A DNA stretch of 64,000 nt from Rhizobium etli 8C-3. Lineage in GTDB: Bacteria > Pseudomonadota > Alphaproteobacteria > Rhizobiales > Rhizobiaceae. This document shows positions 35,071-44,141 of the stretch, piece after piece. The notes under the pieces were generated by a model. It worked only from the letters and a program-made list of their open reading frames with translations. It ran no database searches and was not told the origin of the DNA. A program made the translations under genes and the position numbers. The stretch's first letter is position 1. Every line of letters starts with the position of its first letter. The stretch lies in NCBI RefSeq assembly GCF_001908375.1, contig NZ_CP017244.1:248001-312000 (forward strand), read 5' to 3'.

Positions 35071-36450
35071 TCAGATGAATTTGAAGACGTTGGCGACGGC
35101 TTCGGCCGCAGCCTTGACCACAATATCGGCCTCGGCCCGGGTGAGGCAAAGGGGCGGCGCAAAACCGAGGATGTCGCCTTGCGGCATGGCGCGGCCGATC
35201 ACGCCGCGCTCCAGCAGTGCAGCGGCTACCTGCGGACCGATCTTTTGCGAGGGATCGAAGAATTTGCGATCGTCCCGATCTGCAACAAACTCAACGGCCG
35301 CCATCAACCCGTCTCCACGCACCTCGCCGACGTTTTTGTGACCGCCGATGGCCTTTGCCAGTTCCGAGCGGAAATAGGCGCCGGTCTCGCCGGCATTCCT
35401 CACGAGATCAAGCTCATCGATCAGCTCCAGGTTGGCAATCCCAGCGGCGGCGCAGATCGGATGAGCGGAGTAGGTCCAGCCATGGCCAATTGCCCCCATC
35501 TGATCGGATCCCTGGACGAGCACCTGCCAGACCTTGTCGGAAACGATCGTACCGGAAAGCGGCGCATAGGCGGACGTGAGGCCCTTGGCGATAGTGATCA
35601 GGTCCGGCTTGATGCCGTAATGGTCCGAGCCGAACATCGTGCCCAAGCGCCCGAAACCGGTCACCACCTCATCTGCAACCAGCAGGATATCGTACTTTTT
35701 CAGCACGGCCTGAATCTTCTGCCAATATCGGCTGGGCGGCGGGACGATGCCACCTGTCCCAAGGATTGGTTCGCCGATAAAGGCGGCAATTGTCTGCGGA
35801 CCTTCGGCAAGGATCATCTCCTCGAGCTTATCGGCGCAAAATTGCGAAAACTGCTCCTCGTCCATCGAGCGGTCGGGCCGGCGGAAATAATAAGGAGCTT
35901 CCGTGTGGAGAATGGGCGCGCGCGGCAGGTCAAAGGCCTTGTGGAAGAGTTCGAGGCCCGTTAGCGAGCCTGTCATCACACCCGAGCCGTGATAACCGCG
36001 CCAGCGCGAGATGATCTTTTTCTTGTCCGGACGGCCGAGAATGTTGTTGTAGTACCATATGAGCTTGATGTTCGTTTCGTTCGCGTCGGACCCGGAAAGG
36101 CCGAAGTAGACACGGCTCATGCCTTCGGGCGCGCGCTCGATGATCATCTTCGACAGCCTGATCGATGCTTCCGTGCCATGGCCGACATAGGCGTGATAGT
36201 AGGCAAGGTTCTTTGCCTGTTCGGCGATCGCGTCGGCGATTTTCTGCCGACCGTAGCCGACATTGACGCAGTAAAGTCCGGCAAAGGCATCGAGACTGGA
36301 GCGCCCGCTCGTATCTGTGATGTAGACGCCTTCACCGTTGCCGATCACCCGCGTCGGCGTCTCGCCACGTGCGTGCATGCCCATATGCGTGGAGGGATGG
36401 AAGAAATGATCCCGGTCAAAGGCGTTGAGTTCGTTGCTTCGTTCCAACAT
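35071..36450 (-). CDS. doeD: Class III aminotransferase, diaminobutyrate transaminase of ectoine catabolism
   Basis: A 459-residue PLP enzyme (fold type I). Visible are SGSDANETNIKL (phosphate cup), the WRGYHGSG segment, the PLP-binding Asp in LLVADEVVTGFGR, and the PLP lysine in TIAKGLTSAY. By its place beside a semialdehyde dehydrogenase and the AsnC gene in the ectoine cluster it should convert L-2,4-diaminobutyrate to aspartate semialdehyde. ATG 36450 is preferred; the longer frame reaches into doeC. Class III enzymes are promiscuous, so the substrate assignment rests on context. Confidence 0.87.
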   Translation of the reverse strand: MLERSNELNAFDRDHFFHPSTHMGMHARGETPTRVIGNGEGVYITDTSGRSSLDAFAGLYCVNVGYGRQKIADAIAEQAKNLAYYHAYVGHGTEASIRLSKMIIERAPEGMSRVYFGLSGSDANETNIKLIWYYNNILGRPDKKKIISRWRGYHGSGVMTGSLTGLELFHKAFDLPRAPILHTEAPYYFRRPDRSMDEEQFSQFCADKLEEMILAEGPQTIAAFIGEPILGTGGIVPPPSRYWQKIQAVLKKYDILLVADEVVTGFGRLGTMFGSDHYGIKPDLITIAKGLTSAYAPLSGTIVSDKVWQVLVQGSDQMGAIGHGWTYSAHPICAAAGIANLELIDELDLVRNAGETGAYFRSELAKAIGGHKNVGEVRGDGLMAAVEFVADRDDRKFFDPSQKIGPQVAAALLERGVIGRAMPQGDILGFAPPLCLTRAEADIVVKAAAEAVANVFKFI

Positions 36451-36481
36451 GGCGTTGTCCTTGATGTTAAAGGGAAGGGCC

Positions 36482-37978
36482 TCAGGCGGCCGTGTCGATG
36501 CAAAGATATTTGAGCTCGGTGAAAGCTTCGATGCCGTGCCTTGAGCCCTCGCGCCCAAGTCCGGATTGTTTCCAGCCGCCGAAAGGAATGGGACCGCCGG
36601 TGATCTTCACCCGGTTGATCGCCACCATGCCGTATTCGAGCGCACGCCCAAGGCGCATCTGCCGGGCGCCATTTTCCGTGACCACATAGGCGACGAGACC
36701 GTATTCGGTGGCGTTTGCTTTTGCGATCACTTCGTCCTCAGTGTCGAAGACGCTGATGCCTGCGACCGGGCCAAACGTTTCCTCGCGCATGATGAGAGCG
36801 TCGGCAGGAACGTCTGTCAGCAGCGTCGGCTCGAAGAAAAGTTGGCCGGCGGGGTGACGTTTACCGCCGGTGACCAGTTTGGCTCCGCGTTTCAGCGCAT
36901 CGGAGACCTGTTCCTCGACCTTGACGATGGCACGTTCATGCATCAGCGGGCCGATATCGGCATTCGCCGAAAGGCCGTCTGCCACCTTTAACGCTCTGAT
37001 GTGGCGCGCAAATGCGTCAGCGAAACGATCAGCAACGAGGCGGTGCACGAAGATACGGTTGGCAGCCAGGCAATCCTGACCCGACGTGGCGAATTTGGCG
37101 TCGATGGCAATTCTGGCCGCACGCTCGATGTCGGCATCGTCGAATATAATAAGCGGCGCATGTCCGCCAAGCTCCATCACCAGTCTTTTCAAGCTTGACG
37201 CGCATTGAGCGGCAATGCGCTTGCCTATCCCGGTCGAGCCCGTGAAGCTCATTGCCCTGATGCGCTCGTCCTCGCACATGCGGCCGACGATCGTTTCCGC
37301 ATCGCCGGTGACAACATTGAACACGCCCGCCGGGATCCCGGCGCGCTCGCCGAGCTCGCAAAGCGCGAGTGCCGAAAGCGGGGTCTCGGACGAAGGATGG
37401 GCAACGACGGTGCAGCCCGCAGCAAGTGCTGCCGCAGCCTTGCGCGTGATCATGGCGGACGGAAAGTTCCACGGCGTGACGATGCCGACGACACCAAGCG
37501 CCTCGCGGCGGACGATCATCTCAGCATCCAAAAGATGGCTCGTGACGTTTTCAGCATTCAGCCGCTTGCCTTCCTCACCGTACCATTCGACGAAAGAGGC
37601 GGCATAATCGATCTCGCCCAAGGATTCCGAAAGCGGCTTGCCCTGCTCGAGGGTCATGATCAAGGCGAGATCTTGTTTTGATGCAAGGATCAGGTCGAAC
37701 CAGTTGCGCAGGATTCTTGCCCGGTGTTGTGGCAGCATGGCGCGCCAGGCCGGCATTGCCCGCGCCGCCGCTTCGATGGCAATTGCCGTCTCGTCCGCGC
37801 CGAGGCTCGCGACCCAGGCAACCGTAGTTCGGGATGCAGGGTCGGTGACTTCGAAACGCTTGCCGGCGTCGCCCGCCGACCAGCGTCCGCCGATATAGGC
37901 GAGATCGCGCAGGAGATGCCTGTCCTTGAGGCGTGAAAGCGCGTTGTGGAAATCGGGACGGGCAAAAACCGCGGTCAT
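36482..37978 (-). CDS. doeC: Aldehyde dehydrogenase, aspartate/succinate semialdehyde type, of ectoine catabolism
   Basis: A 498-residue NAD(P)-dependent dehydrogenase. The active-site Cys is in SGQDCLAANR, the general-base Glu in VMELGGHAP, and NAD-binding parts are TPWNFPSAM and FTGSTGIGK; the family end GREGSRHGIEAFTELKY fits succinate-semialdehyde dehydrogenases. In this cluster it should oxidise aspartate semialdehyde to aspartate. GGAGATAATC precedes ATG 37978. First gene of the minus-strand ssd-atf arm (ssd = doeC). Confidence 0.88.
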   Translation of the reverse strand: MTAVFARPDFHNALSRLKDRHLLRDLAYIGGRWSAGDAGKRFEVTDPASRTTVAWVASLGADETAIAIEAAARAMPAWRAMLPQHRARILRNWFDLILASKQDLALIMTLEQGKPLSESLGEIDYAASFVEWYGEEGKRLNAENVTSHLLDAEMIVRREALGVVGIVTPWNFPSAMITRKAAAALAAGCTVVAHPSSETPLSALALCELGERAGIPAGVFNVVTGDAETIVGRMCEDERIRAMSFTGSTGIGKRIAAQCASSLKRLVMELGGHAPLIIFDDADIERAARIAIDAKFATSGQDCLAANRIFVHRLVADRFADAFARHIRALKVADGLSANADIGPLMHERAIVKVEEQVSDALKRGAKLVTGGKRHPAGQLFFEPTLLTDVPADALIMREETFGPVAGISVFDTEDEVIAKANATEYGLVAYVVTENGARQMRLGRALEYGMVAINRVKITGGPIPFGGWKQSGLGREGSRHGIEAFTELKYLCIDTAA

Positions 37979-38635
37979 GATTATCTCCAATAAGAACGCA
38001 AGGGGCAAGGAACCGCCATTTGCCGGCTTTCCCTGGGTTCGGTTAGGTTTGGTCGGTCTTTTGCCAATTGTTCTGCTGGACAGGCTGTTCCGTCCTTCGG
38101 TTCTCGAACCATTGGGCCGAAAGGCTGGAAGTATGACTGTCGCTCGATCCCCCCTGCATCTCAGCGATCCGTCCTCTCAGCGGGCGCGGTCTCTTTCATG
38201 CCTTCTCATTGCCGACGAGGTAAGTCTGCCACAGGCGGAGGCGAGAAATTGTCCATTGCCGGCAGCCAGAAGAGAAAGATTGGCTAGGGCCCCGGCTTGC
38301 AGCGGCTGATCTCTCTACCGGCCGGTTTGCGCATCACCTTCCGCGGGGTGGGCGGGCTATCAGCTGACGGGTTGAAGGACATTGATGCAGACCACATCAA
38401 GGAAGGACCGGCTATCAACCGGGCGACATTTCAAGGCTGCCAGCAGCAGCCTTGCTTTTTGGGGGGATTGGGGCGGACGAGCGAGCGATTGCCGGACCAG
38501 TCCCGGCACCGGTGCCGCCAGAGACCAAAGCTTCGATTGAACCTTCGCCGATTATCATATTCTGATGAACAGCGGCAGCCAGCTCTGCGCGGTGCGCGGC
38601 AGGCTGCAGCATGTCTCATCACCGGCGTCTGACGC
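37979..38635. other. 657-bp gap upstream of doeC
   Basis: Holds the doeC promoter. A plus-strand frame (38297-38632) and several minus frames have no ribosome site or family features. Nothing else recognised. Confidence 0.45.
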
Positions 38636-38710
38636 TCAGCGAAGGCCGAAGAAACTCAAAATCGCGATTATGATGACGACGGCACCAACAAGCCAAATAA
38701 GATTGTTCAT
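38636..38710 (-). CDS. 24-residue single-helix membrane protein
   Basis: A very short gene: ATG at 38710, stop TGA at 38638-38636, with AGGGGA just upstream. The peptide is MNNLIWLVGAVVI followed by IIAILSFFGLR, a single hydrophobic helix with a short polar start and a C-terminal Arg. Rhizobial genomes encode similar tiny membrane peptides of unknown function (recollection, not a search). It lies alone between doeC and asnC. Confidence 0.6.
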   Translation of the reverse strand: MNNLIWLVGAVVIIIAILSFFGLR

Positions 38711-38986
38711 GGAAATCCCCTGTTTGAGTTGAGCAAATACCTGCTTGTCCGTTCTTAACACCTGCACGGGCTTACGGTTCCATCCGATCGATCCCTTCGC
38801 CCGCGGTCAAAGGACAATGCTCCTTGCCGTCGACCGACAACAGCATGAGGCGTCGGCCACCTTGTCGGCGTTAACCTCATCGCAGATGATTAAGAGTTCT
38901 TCCAACCCGAGCGGATCTGGTTGGCTTCGGGTTCCCCTGCCGATGCGCGCTCACATCCAGCCGATACTGACGTCGTCCAAGATTGT

Positions 38987-39466
38987 TCACGGACGGCCAA
39001 TCAAAGAGCCAACGGGAAGGACCGTCTCGTCCTTGACCGTCTTGGTGACAATATAGCTAAAATAGCGCTCGATGCCGAGTTCACGGTCAAGCAGGTCATC
39101 GATCAGCCGCTGGTAGGCGTCGATATCGGGCGCTGCGATCTTCAAGAAATAGTCGATCCCGCCGCCGACCGACCAGCAGCCGACGGCTTCCGGAATGGTG
39201 GCAATCACACGCTCGAAGCGCTCGAAGTCGCTCTGGCGATGGTTGGCGAGCGTCACTTCCACAATGACGCTCGCAACCGGAGCGATCCGGCGAAGCGCGA
39301 CGCGGGCGTGGTAGCCGGTAACGATGCCGGCCTTTTCCAGCTTTCTAAGCCGCATCCAGCAAGGTGTTGGCGAAAGGCCGGCCTTTTCGGCAAGCGCCAG
39401 CTTGGTGATGCGTCCATCCCGCTGAATGGCGTCGAGGATACGCAGATCGATGGCGTCGAGTTTCAT
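38987..39466 (-). CDS. doeX: Lrp/AsnC-family regulator of the ectoine cluster
   Basis: A 159-residue feast/famine regulator with an N-terminal HTH (LDAIDLRILDAIQRDGRITKLALAEKAGLS) and a RAM ligand domain (ASVIVEVTL, VGGGIDYFLKIAAPDIDAY). ATG 39466 is chosen; the frame open to 39553 crosses the divergent promoter. An asnC gene beside enuR is a conserved part of ectoine degradation clusters. It is divergent from enuR across a 100-bp region. Confidence 0.88.
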   Translation of the reverse strand: MKLDAIDLRILDAIQRDGRITKLALAEKAGLSPTPCWMRLRKLEKAGIVTGYHARVALRRIAPVASVIVEVTLANHRQSDFERFERVIATIPEAVGCWSVGGGIDYFLKIAAPDIDAYQRLIDDLLDRELGIERYFSYIVTKTVKDETVLPVGSLIGRP

Positions 39467-39566
39467 AGCATTCCCAGCTGCGCAAATCATTCCAAAGGTG
39501 AGGAAAAGACAATGGGAGCCCATTTTACCATTGTCAATTGAACTGATTTTCATCAGTGTTTAAATC

Positions 39567-40952
39567 ATGACAAATTGGCGCCCCGATCACTCCCAGCTTC
39601 GCCGGCCGGCTTATCTTTCGCTCGCCGAGCAGATCGCCCGCGCGATTGCCGACGGAAAGCTCTCGGACGGCGACCGGCTGCCACCGCACCGGAAGATGGC
39701 CGACGACCTGCAGCTTTCCGTACAGACGGTGAGCCGGGCCTACGACGAGTTGATCCGACGGGGCCTGATATCGGGGGAGATCGGCCGCGGCAGCTTCGTG
39801 CAGACGCAGCCGCGCGAGCCCGAACCGCCCTACCTGCCGGAGCGGCTCGGCGAGGTGATCGACCTTTCGATCCTCAAGCCGGTCTGCGAGCAGGTCCATC
39901 TTGAAAAAATGCGCCAAGCCTTCGCCTGGCTTTCGGAAAATCTTCCGTCAAGTTCGGCCCTGTCTTTCAGACCGAACATGGTCTTTCCGCGCCACCGCGC
40001 CATTGCGGCCGACTGGCTTTCCCGCTGCGGCCTGAACGTCTCTCCTTTGAATATCTGCCTTACAAACGGAGCGACCTCCGGCATGACCGTCGCGTTGATG
40101 AGCGTTGCCCCACCTGGCGCCACCGTTGCGACCGAAGCCATCAGCCACCATACGCTTGTGCCCCTCTCCACCTATCTCGGCCTTCATCTGGAAGGCTTGG
40201 CGATCGACGAGGAGGGCATGATTCCCGAAGCCCTCGACGAGGCCTGCCGCAGGGGCCCGATCCGGGCGGTCTTTCTGCAGCCGTCCGTCATCAACCCGAT
40301 GGCGGCGCTGATGAGTGCAAATCGCCGCCAGCAGCTTGCCGATGTCGCCGCACGCCATGATATCGCAATCATCGAAAACGACATCCTGGGTCCGTTGGTG
40401 GAAGATCGCGCACCGCCGATTGCCGCTTTTGCGCCGGAGCGCACACTCTATGTCACGAGCTTCACGAAGATCACCGTACCGGGCTTGCGCATCGGTTATC
40501 TCGCAGCACCCGACCGCTACGTCGCCGCTGTTGCCAACCGCCATCTCGTTTCGAGCTGGATGGCGACGCCGGCGATTGCCGAAATCGCCACCCGCTGGGT
40601 AAGCGACGGTACGGCTCTGGAACTTGTCAGGTGGCAGCGCGAGGCGTTGAAGAGCCGGCATGCGATCGCCGCAGAGACATTGACGGGCCTGGCCTATCGC
40701 GCCCATCCCCAGAGCCTGCACGTGTGGCTGCCGCTTTCGGGCGCCCATCAGGAGGATTCCTTCGTGTCGCAGGCCCGCCTGCGGGGCGTTGCAATTGCAC
40801 CCGGCACCTCTTTCAGGACTGCCGACCAGGGGTGGACCCCCGCCGTGCGCATCTCGCTCGGCTCGACCACGGAAAACGAATTGCGAACCGGCCTGGGCAT
40901 TGTCGCATCTCTGGCGCAAGGAAATCCAGAGGCGCTGCTGCTTGCGATTTGA
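39567..40952 (+). CDS. enuR: MocR/GntR-type PLP-dependent regulator of ectoine catabolism
   Basis: A 461-residue regulator: GntR winged HTH at residues ~15-80 (RKMADDLQLSVQTVSRAYDELIRRG, GRGSFV) joined to an aminotransferase-like domain with the PLP lysine at K301 (SFTKITVPGLRIGY), one off from K302 as I recall it for Ruegeria EnuR. Known EnuR senses alpha-ADABA and diaminobutyrate through PLP and controls uptake and degradation genes. No clear ribosome site precedes the ATG, which sits inside a copy of the repeat also found before ehuA; leaderless translation or autoregulation is possible. Confidence 0.88.
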   Translation: MTNWRPDHSQLRRPAYLSLAEQIARAIADGKLSDGDRLPPHRKMADDLQLSVQTVSRAYDELIRRGLISGEIGRGSFVQTQPREPEPPYLPERLGEVIDLSILKPVCEQVHLEKMRQAFAWLSENLPSSSALSFRPNMVFPRHRAIAADWLSRCGLNVSPLNICLTNGATSGMTVALMSVAPPGATVATEAISHHTLVPLSTYLGLHLEGLAIDEEGMIPEALDEACRRGPIRAVFLQPSVINPMAALMSANRRQQLADVAARHDIAIIENDILGPLVEDRAPPIAAFAPERTLYVTSFTKITVPGLRIGYLAAPDRYVAAVANRHLVSSWMATPAIAEIATRWVSDGTALELVRWQREALKSRHAIAAETLTGLAYRAHPQSLHVWLPLSGAHQEDSFVSQARLRGVAIAPGTSFRTADQGWTPAVRISLGSTTENELRTGLGIVASLAQGNPEALLLAI

Positions 40953-40985
40953 CGCTGCTGCCCGCGAAATGGGCAGAGTCAGAAT

Positions 40986-41020
40986 AATTGTCATGATATT
41001 ATTTTGCGAATTGACATGAT
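40986..41020 (+). promoter_or_regulatory. Direct repeats AATTGWCATGAT before ehuA, candidate EnuR operator
   Basis: AATTGTCATGAT (40986-40997) and AATTGACATGAT (41009-41020) are direct repeats 23 bases apart, about two helical turns, in the AT-rich ehuA leader. The core TTGTCATGAT recurs inverted at 39564-39573 over the enuR start codon. Position and repetition suggest EnuR binding; not proven. Confidence 0.5.
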
Positions 41021-41072
41021 TTCGATCGGCCGTCATCGTTAGTGCATTGCCTGTCTCAACAGGGAGAGATGA

Positions 41073-41858
41073 ATGACGGCGCCCATCATCCGCATCGACA
41101 ACATCGTCAAGAAGTACGGTCCACTGACCGTACTCGACGGTTTGTCGATGAATGTCATGCCGGGCGAGAAGCTGGCACTGATCGGGCCGTCGGGATCGGG
41201 AAAGACGACCATTCTCCGCATCCTGATGACGCTTGAATCGATCAGCGGCGGTCATATCGAGGTCGACGGCGAGCAGCTTTATCACATGCCGCGCGGCAAC
41301 GAGCTTGTGCCGGCCGACGAGCGCCACCTGCACCGAATGCGTGAGAAGATCGGCATGGTCTTCCAGCACTTCAATCTGTTTCCCCACAAATGTGTCCTCG
41401 ACAACGTGACGCTTGCGCCGATGCTGACGAAAGGCATCAAGCGGGCGGATGCGCAAAAGCGTGCGATGGAGCTCCTGGACATGGTCGGCATGGCTGACAA
41501 AGCCAAGAGCGTACCTGCCCAGTTGTCCGGCGGCCAGAAGCAGCGTGTCGCAATCGCCAGAGCCCTCGCGCTGTCACCGAAGATCATGCTCTTCGACGAG
41601 GTGACATCGGCGCTCGATCCCGAACTCGTCGAGGAGGTGTTGAGCGTCATGAAGCACCTCGCGTCGGAAACCGACATGACGATGCTTCTCGTCACGCACG
41701 AAATGGGCTTTGCCCATGATTTCGCCGACCGCGTACTCTTTTTCGACCGCGGCAAGATCGTCGAGGAAGGCAGTCCCAACGACATTTTCCGCAATCCGAC
41801 GCAGGAGCGGACGCAAATCTTCCTGCGCAAGATCATCGCGGCCGGACATCGCATCTGA
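41073..41858 (+). CDS. ehuA: Ectoine/hydroxyectoine ABC transporter ATPase
   Basis: A 261-residue ATPase of the polar-amino-acid class. Walker [11 protein letters not shown]-loop [11 protein letters not shown], signature LSGGQKQR, Walker [13 protein letters not shown] and the H-loop in [12 protein letters not shown] are intact. GGGAGAGA precedes the ATG. First gene of the long ehuABCD-eutABC-doeAB operon, powering ectoine uptake. Confidence 0.92.
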   Translation: MTAPIIRIDNIVKKYGPLTVLDGLSMNVMPGEKLALIGPSGSGKTTILRILMTLESISGGHIEVDGEQLYHMPRGNELVPADERHLHRMREKIGMVFQHFNLFPHKCVLDNVTLAPMLTKGIKRADAQKRAMELLDMVGMADKAKSVPAQLSGGQKQRVAIARALALSPKIMLFDEVTSALDPELVEEVLSVMKHLASETDMTMLLVTHEMGFAHDFADRVLFFDRGKIVEEGSPNDIFRNPTQERTQIFLRKIIAAGHRI

Positions 41859-41908
41859 CCGCCATGCAGCCCAAAGCGATAATCCAAGGAAAACCAGGAG
41901 CAGGGAAC

Positions 41909-42748
41909 ATGAAAACGACAATTCTTCTAGGTGCCGCCGCATTGTCCGCACTTCTTTCGGCAGCGGTTGCGCCAGCACAGGCCGTCGATCTCGAGCAGCT
42001 CAAAGAGCAGGGCTTTGCCCGCATCGCCATTGCAAACGAGCCGCCGTTCACCTCGGTCGGCGCGGACGGAAAGGTGTCGGGCGCTGCCCCCGACGTTGCA
42101 CGCGTGATCTTTGAACGTCTCGGCGTCAAGGAAGTTGTCGCCTCGATTTCCGAATATGGAGCGATGATCCCGGGCCTGCAGGCCGGCCGTCACGATGCGA
42201 TCACCGCCGGCCTCTTCATGAAGCCCGAGCGTTGTGCTGCTGTTGCCTATTCGGAGCCGATGCTCTGCGACGCGGAAGCCTTTGCCGTCAAGAAGGGCAA
42301 CCCGCTGAAGCTCAAGAGCTACAAGGATATCGCCGACAATCCGGATGCCAAGATCGGCGCACCGGGCGGTGGCACCGAAGAAAAGCTCGCGCTTGAGGCC
42401 GGCGTGCCGCGCGATCGTGTCATCGTTGTCCCTGACGGCCAGAGCGGCATCAAGATGCTGCAGGATGGCCGCATCGACGCCTACTCCTTGCCGGTTTTGT
42501 CGATCCACGATTTGATGGCCAAGGCCAACGATGCGAACCTTGAGACGGTCGCACCGGTCGTAGGCGCCCCCGTCTATTGCGATGGTGCGGCCTTCCGCAA
42601 GCAGGACGCTGCCCTTCGCGACGCCTATGATGTCGAGCTCAAGAAAATGAAGGAATCGGGCGAGTTCGCAAAGATTATCGAGCCCTACGGCTTCTCGGCC
42701 GCAGCCGCAATGTCGACCAGCCGCGAAAAGCTCTGCGCAGCGAAGTAG
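41909..42748 (+). CDS. ehuB: Ectoine/hydroxyectoine-binding periplasmic protein
   Basis: A 279-residue SBP family 3 protein with a signal peptide (cleavage near AQA-V, residue 25). Ligand-pocket features include ANEPPFTS, ISEYGAMIPGLQAGRHDAI and GGGTEEKLA. ATG 41909 follows AGGAGCAGGG. In Sinorhizobium EhuB binds ectoine and hydroxyectoine with high affinity through aromatic residues. It is separated from ehuC by a hairpin. Confidence 0.92.
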   Translation: MKTTILLGAAALSALLSAAVAPAQAVDLEQLKEQGFARIAIANEPPFTSVGADGKVSGAAPDVARVIFERLGVKEVVASISEYGAMIPGLQAGRHDAITAGLFMKPERCAAVAYSEPMLCDAEAFAVKKGNPLKLKSYKDIADNPDAKIGAPGGGTEEKLALEAGVPRDRVIVVPDGQSGIKMLQDGRIDAYSLPVLSIHDLMAKANDANLETVAPVVGAPVYCDGAAFRKQDAALRDAYDVELKKMKESGEFAKIIEPYGFSAAAAMSTSREKLCAAK

Positions 42749-42759
42749 CCCGCCGACGT

Positions 42760-42785
42760 CCGGCTCCGCCCACGCGCGGAGCCGG
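42760..42785 (+). other. Hairpin between ehuB and ehuC
   Basis: CCGGCTCCGC and GCGGAGCCGG form a perfect 10-bp stem with a 6-nt loop just after ehuB. No T-run follows, so it likely stabilises the ehuB message or attenuates the rest of the operon. Confidence 0.5.
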
Positions 42786-42817
42786 TTCCTCAAATCTCCT
42801 GAAAGGGACCCGTCCAG

Positions 42818-43477
42818 ATGTCGGTATGGTCCGGCTACCTCACATTGATCCTGGAAGGTGCGCTCGTCACCATCAAGCTCACGCTGATGGGATCGGCATT
42901 GGCGCTTGTGATGGCATTCGTCGCTGGGCTTGCACGCCTGTCGCCTTTCTTCGCCGTGCGGGCGCTTGCAACAGCCTATATCGAGTTCTTTCGCGGCACC
43001 TCGATCTTCGTGCAGCTCTTCTGGGTCTATTTCGTGCTGCCCTTTGCGGGGCTCACCCTGACACCGCTCCAGGCCGGCGTTCTTGCTCTCGGACTTAATG
43101 TCGGCGCCTATGCAGCAGAAGTCGTTCGCGGTGCCGTCAAGGCCATCGGGCGCGAACAGACCGAAGCCTGCATCGCGCTCAACCTGTCGCGCTACCAGCG
43201 CATGCGCCACATCATCCTGCCGCAGGCGCTGCCCTTGATGCTGCCGACATTCTGCAACAATGCGATCGAACTTCTCAAAGGTACGGCCGTCGTCTCGCTG
43301 ATCTCGCTGACGGATCTGACCTTCCAGGCGCAGGTTGTGCGGGCACAGACAGGCAACACGCTGATCCCGTTTGCGACCATTCTCGTTCTTTACTTCCTGA
43401 TGGCCTGGGCAATTTCGACGGCGATGCGCTGGCTTGAGCGGCGCATGGGCCGCGGTCTCGACGGGATGAGGGGCTAG
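42818..43477 (+). CDS. ehuC: Ectoine ABC transporter permease
   Basis: A 219-residue inner-membrane permease of the HisM/GlnP class: YIEFFRGTSIFVQLFWVYF after the first helices, and an EAA loop at EACIALNLSRYQRMRHIILPQALPLMLP. It ends 3 bases before the start of ehuD. EhuC and EhuD should form the heterodimeric channel. Confidence 0.92.
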   Translation: MSVWSGYLTLILEGALVTIKLTLMGSALALVMAFVAGLARLSPFFAVRALATAYIEFFRGTSIFVQLFWVYFVLPFAGLTLTPLQAGVLALGLNVGAYAAEVVRGAVKAIGREQTEACIALNLSRYQRMRHIILPQALPLMLPTFCNNAIELLKGTAVVSLISLTDLTFQAQVVRAQTGNTLIPFATILVLYFLMAWAISTAMRWLERRMGRGLDGMRG

Positions 43478-43480
43478 CCG

Positions 43481-44140
43481 ATGGAATGGGACTGGGACTT
43501 CGTCTGGCAGATCATGCCGACGCTCATCGAAGGCTTCAAGATCACCATTCTTGCCACGGTACTCGGCGCGGTGGTTGCGGCGACCCTTGGCCTTGCGATA
43601 GCGCTTGTACGGCGTTCGCCTGTCACCGTGCTGGCGCGCAGCGTCGGCTTCTTCTGCGAGTTCATCCGCGGCACGCCGCTCCTGGTACAACTCTACTTCA
43701 TCTTCTACGTGCTGCCGGACATCGGCATCAGACTTGCGCCACTTGTCGCCGGCGTCATCGGCCTTGGCCTGCACTATGCGACCTATACCGCGGAAGTCTA
43801 CCGCGCCGGCATCGAAAACGTGCCGCGTGGGCAGTGGGAAGCGGCAAAGGCGACGAACCTCACCATGCGCCAGGCATGGATCCATGTCATCCTGCCGCAG
43901 GCGATCCCTCCGATGATCCCGGCACTCGCCAATTACTTCATCGCGATGTTCAAGGAGACGCCGCTGCTTTCTGCGATCACCGTGCTCGAGCTGATGAACC
44001 AGGCCAAGAGCATCGCCAACAGCAACTACCGCTATATCGAGCCGATGACCCTGGTCGGCGTCTTTTTCCTGGCAATCAGCCTGATCTCGGTGATCGGGCT
44101 GCGCTGGCTCGAAGAGCGCTATGCGCGGAGGGAAGATTGA
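43481..44140 (+). CDS. ehuD: Ectoine ABC transporter permease
   Basis: A 219-residue partner permease with FCEFIRGTPLLVQLYFIFYVLP, the EAA loop at WEAAKATNLTMRQAWIHVILPQAIPPMIP and a final helix before LRWLEERYARRE. Same class and length as EhuC. The stop is directly followed by eutA. Confidence 0.92.
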   Translation: MEWDWDFVWQIMPTLIEGFKITILATVLGAVVAATLGLAIALVRRSPVTVLARSVGFFCEFIRGTPLLVQLYFIFYVLPDIGIRLAPLVAGVIGLGLHYATYTAEVYRAGIENVPRGQWEAAKATNLTMRQAWIHVILPQAIPPMIPALANYFIAMFKETPLLSAITVLELMNQAKSIANSNYRYIEPMTLVGVFFLAISLISVIGLRWLEERYARRED

Positions 44141-44141
44141 T

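Noticed and set aside
39948..41456. 502-codon minus-strand frame across enuR and ehuA
   Set aside because: Antisense shadow of two clear genes and it spans their promoter region; no domain visible.
41927..43885. 652-codon open frame on the minus strand across ehuB-ehuC-ehuD
   Set aside because: It is antisense to three well-supported genes, has shadow-type Arg/His/Gly-rich composition and no family motif.
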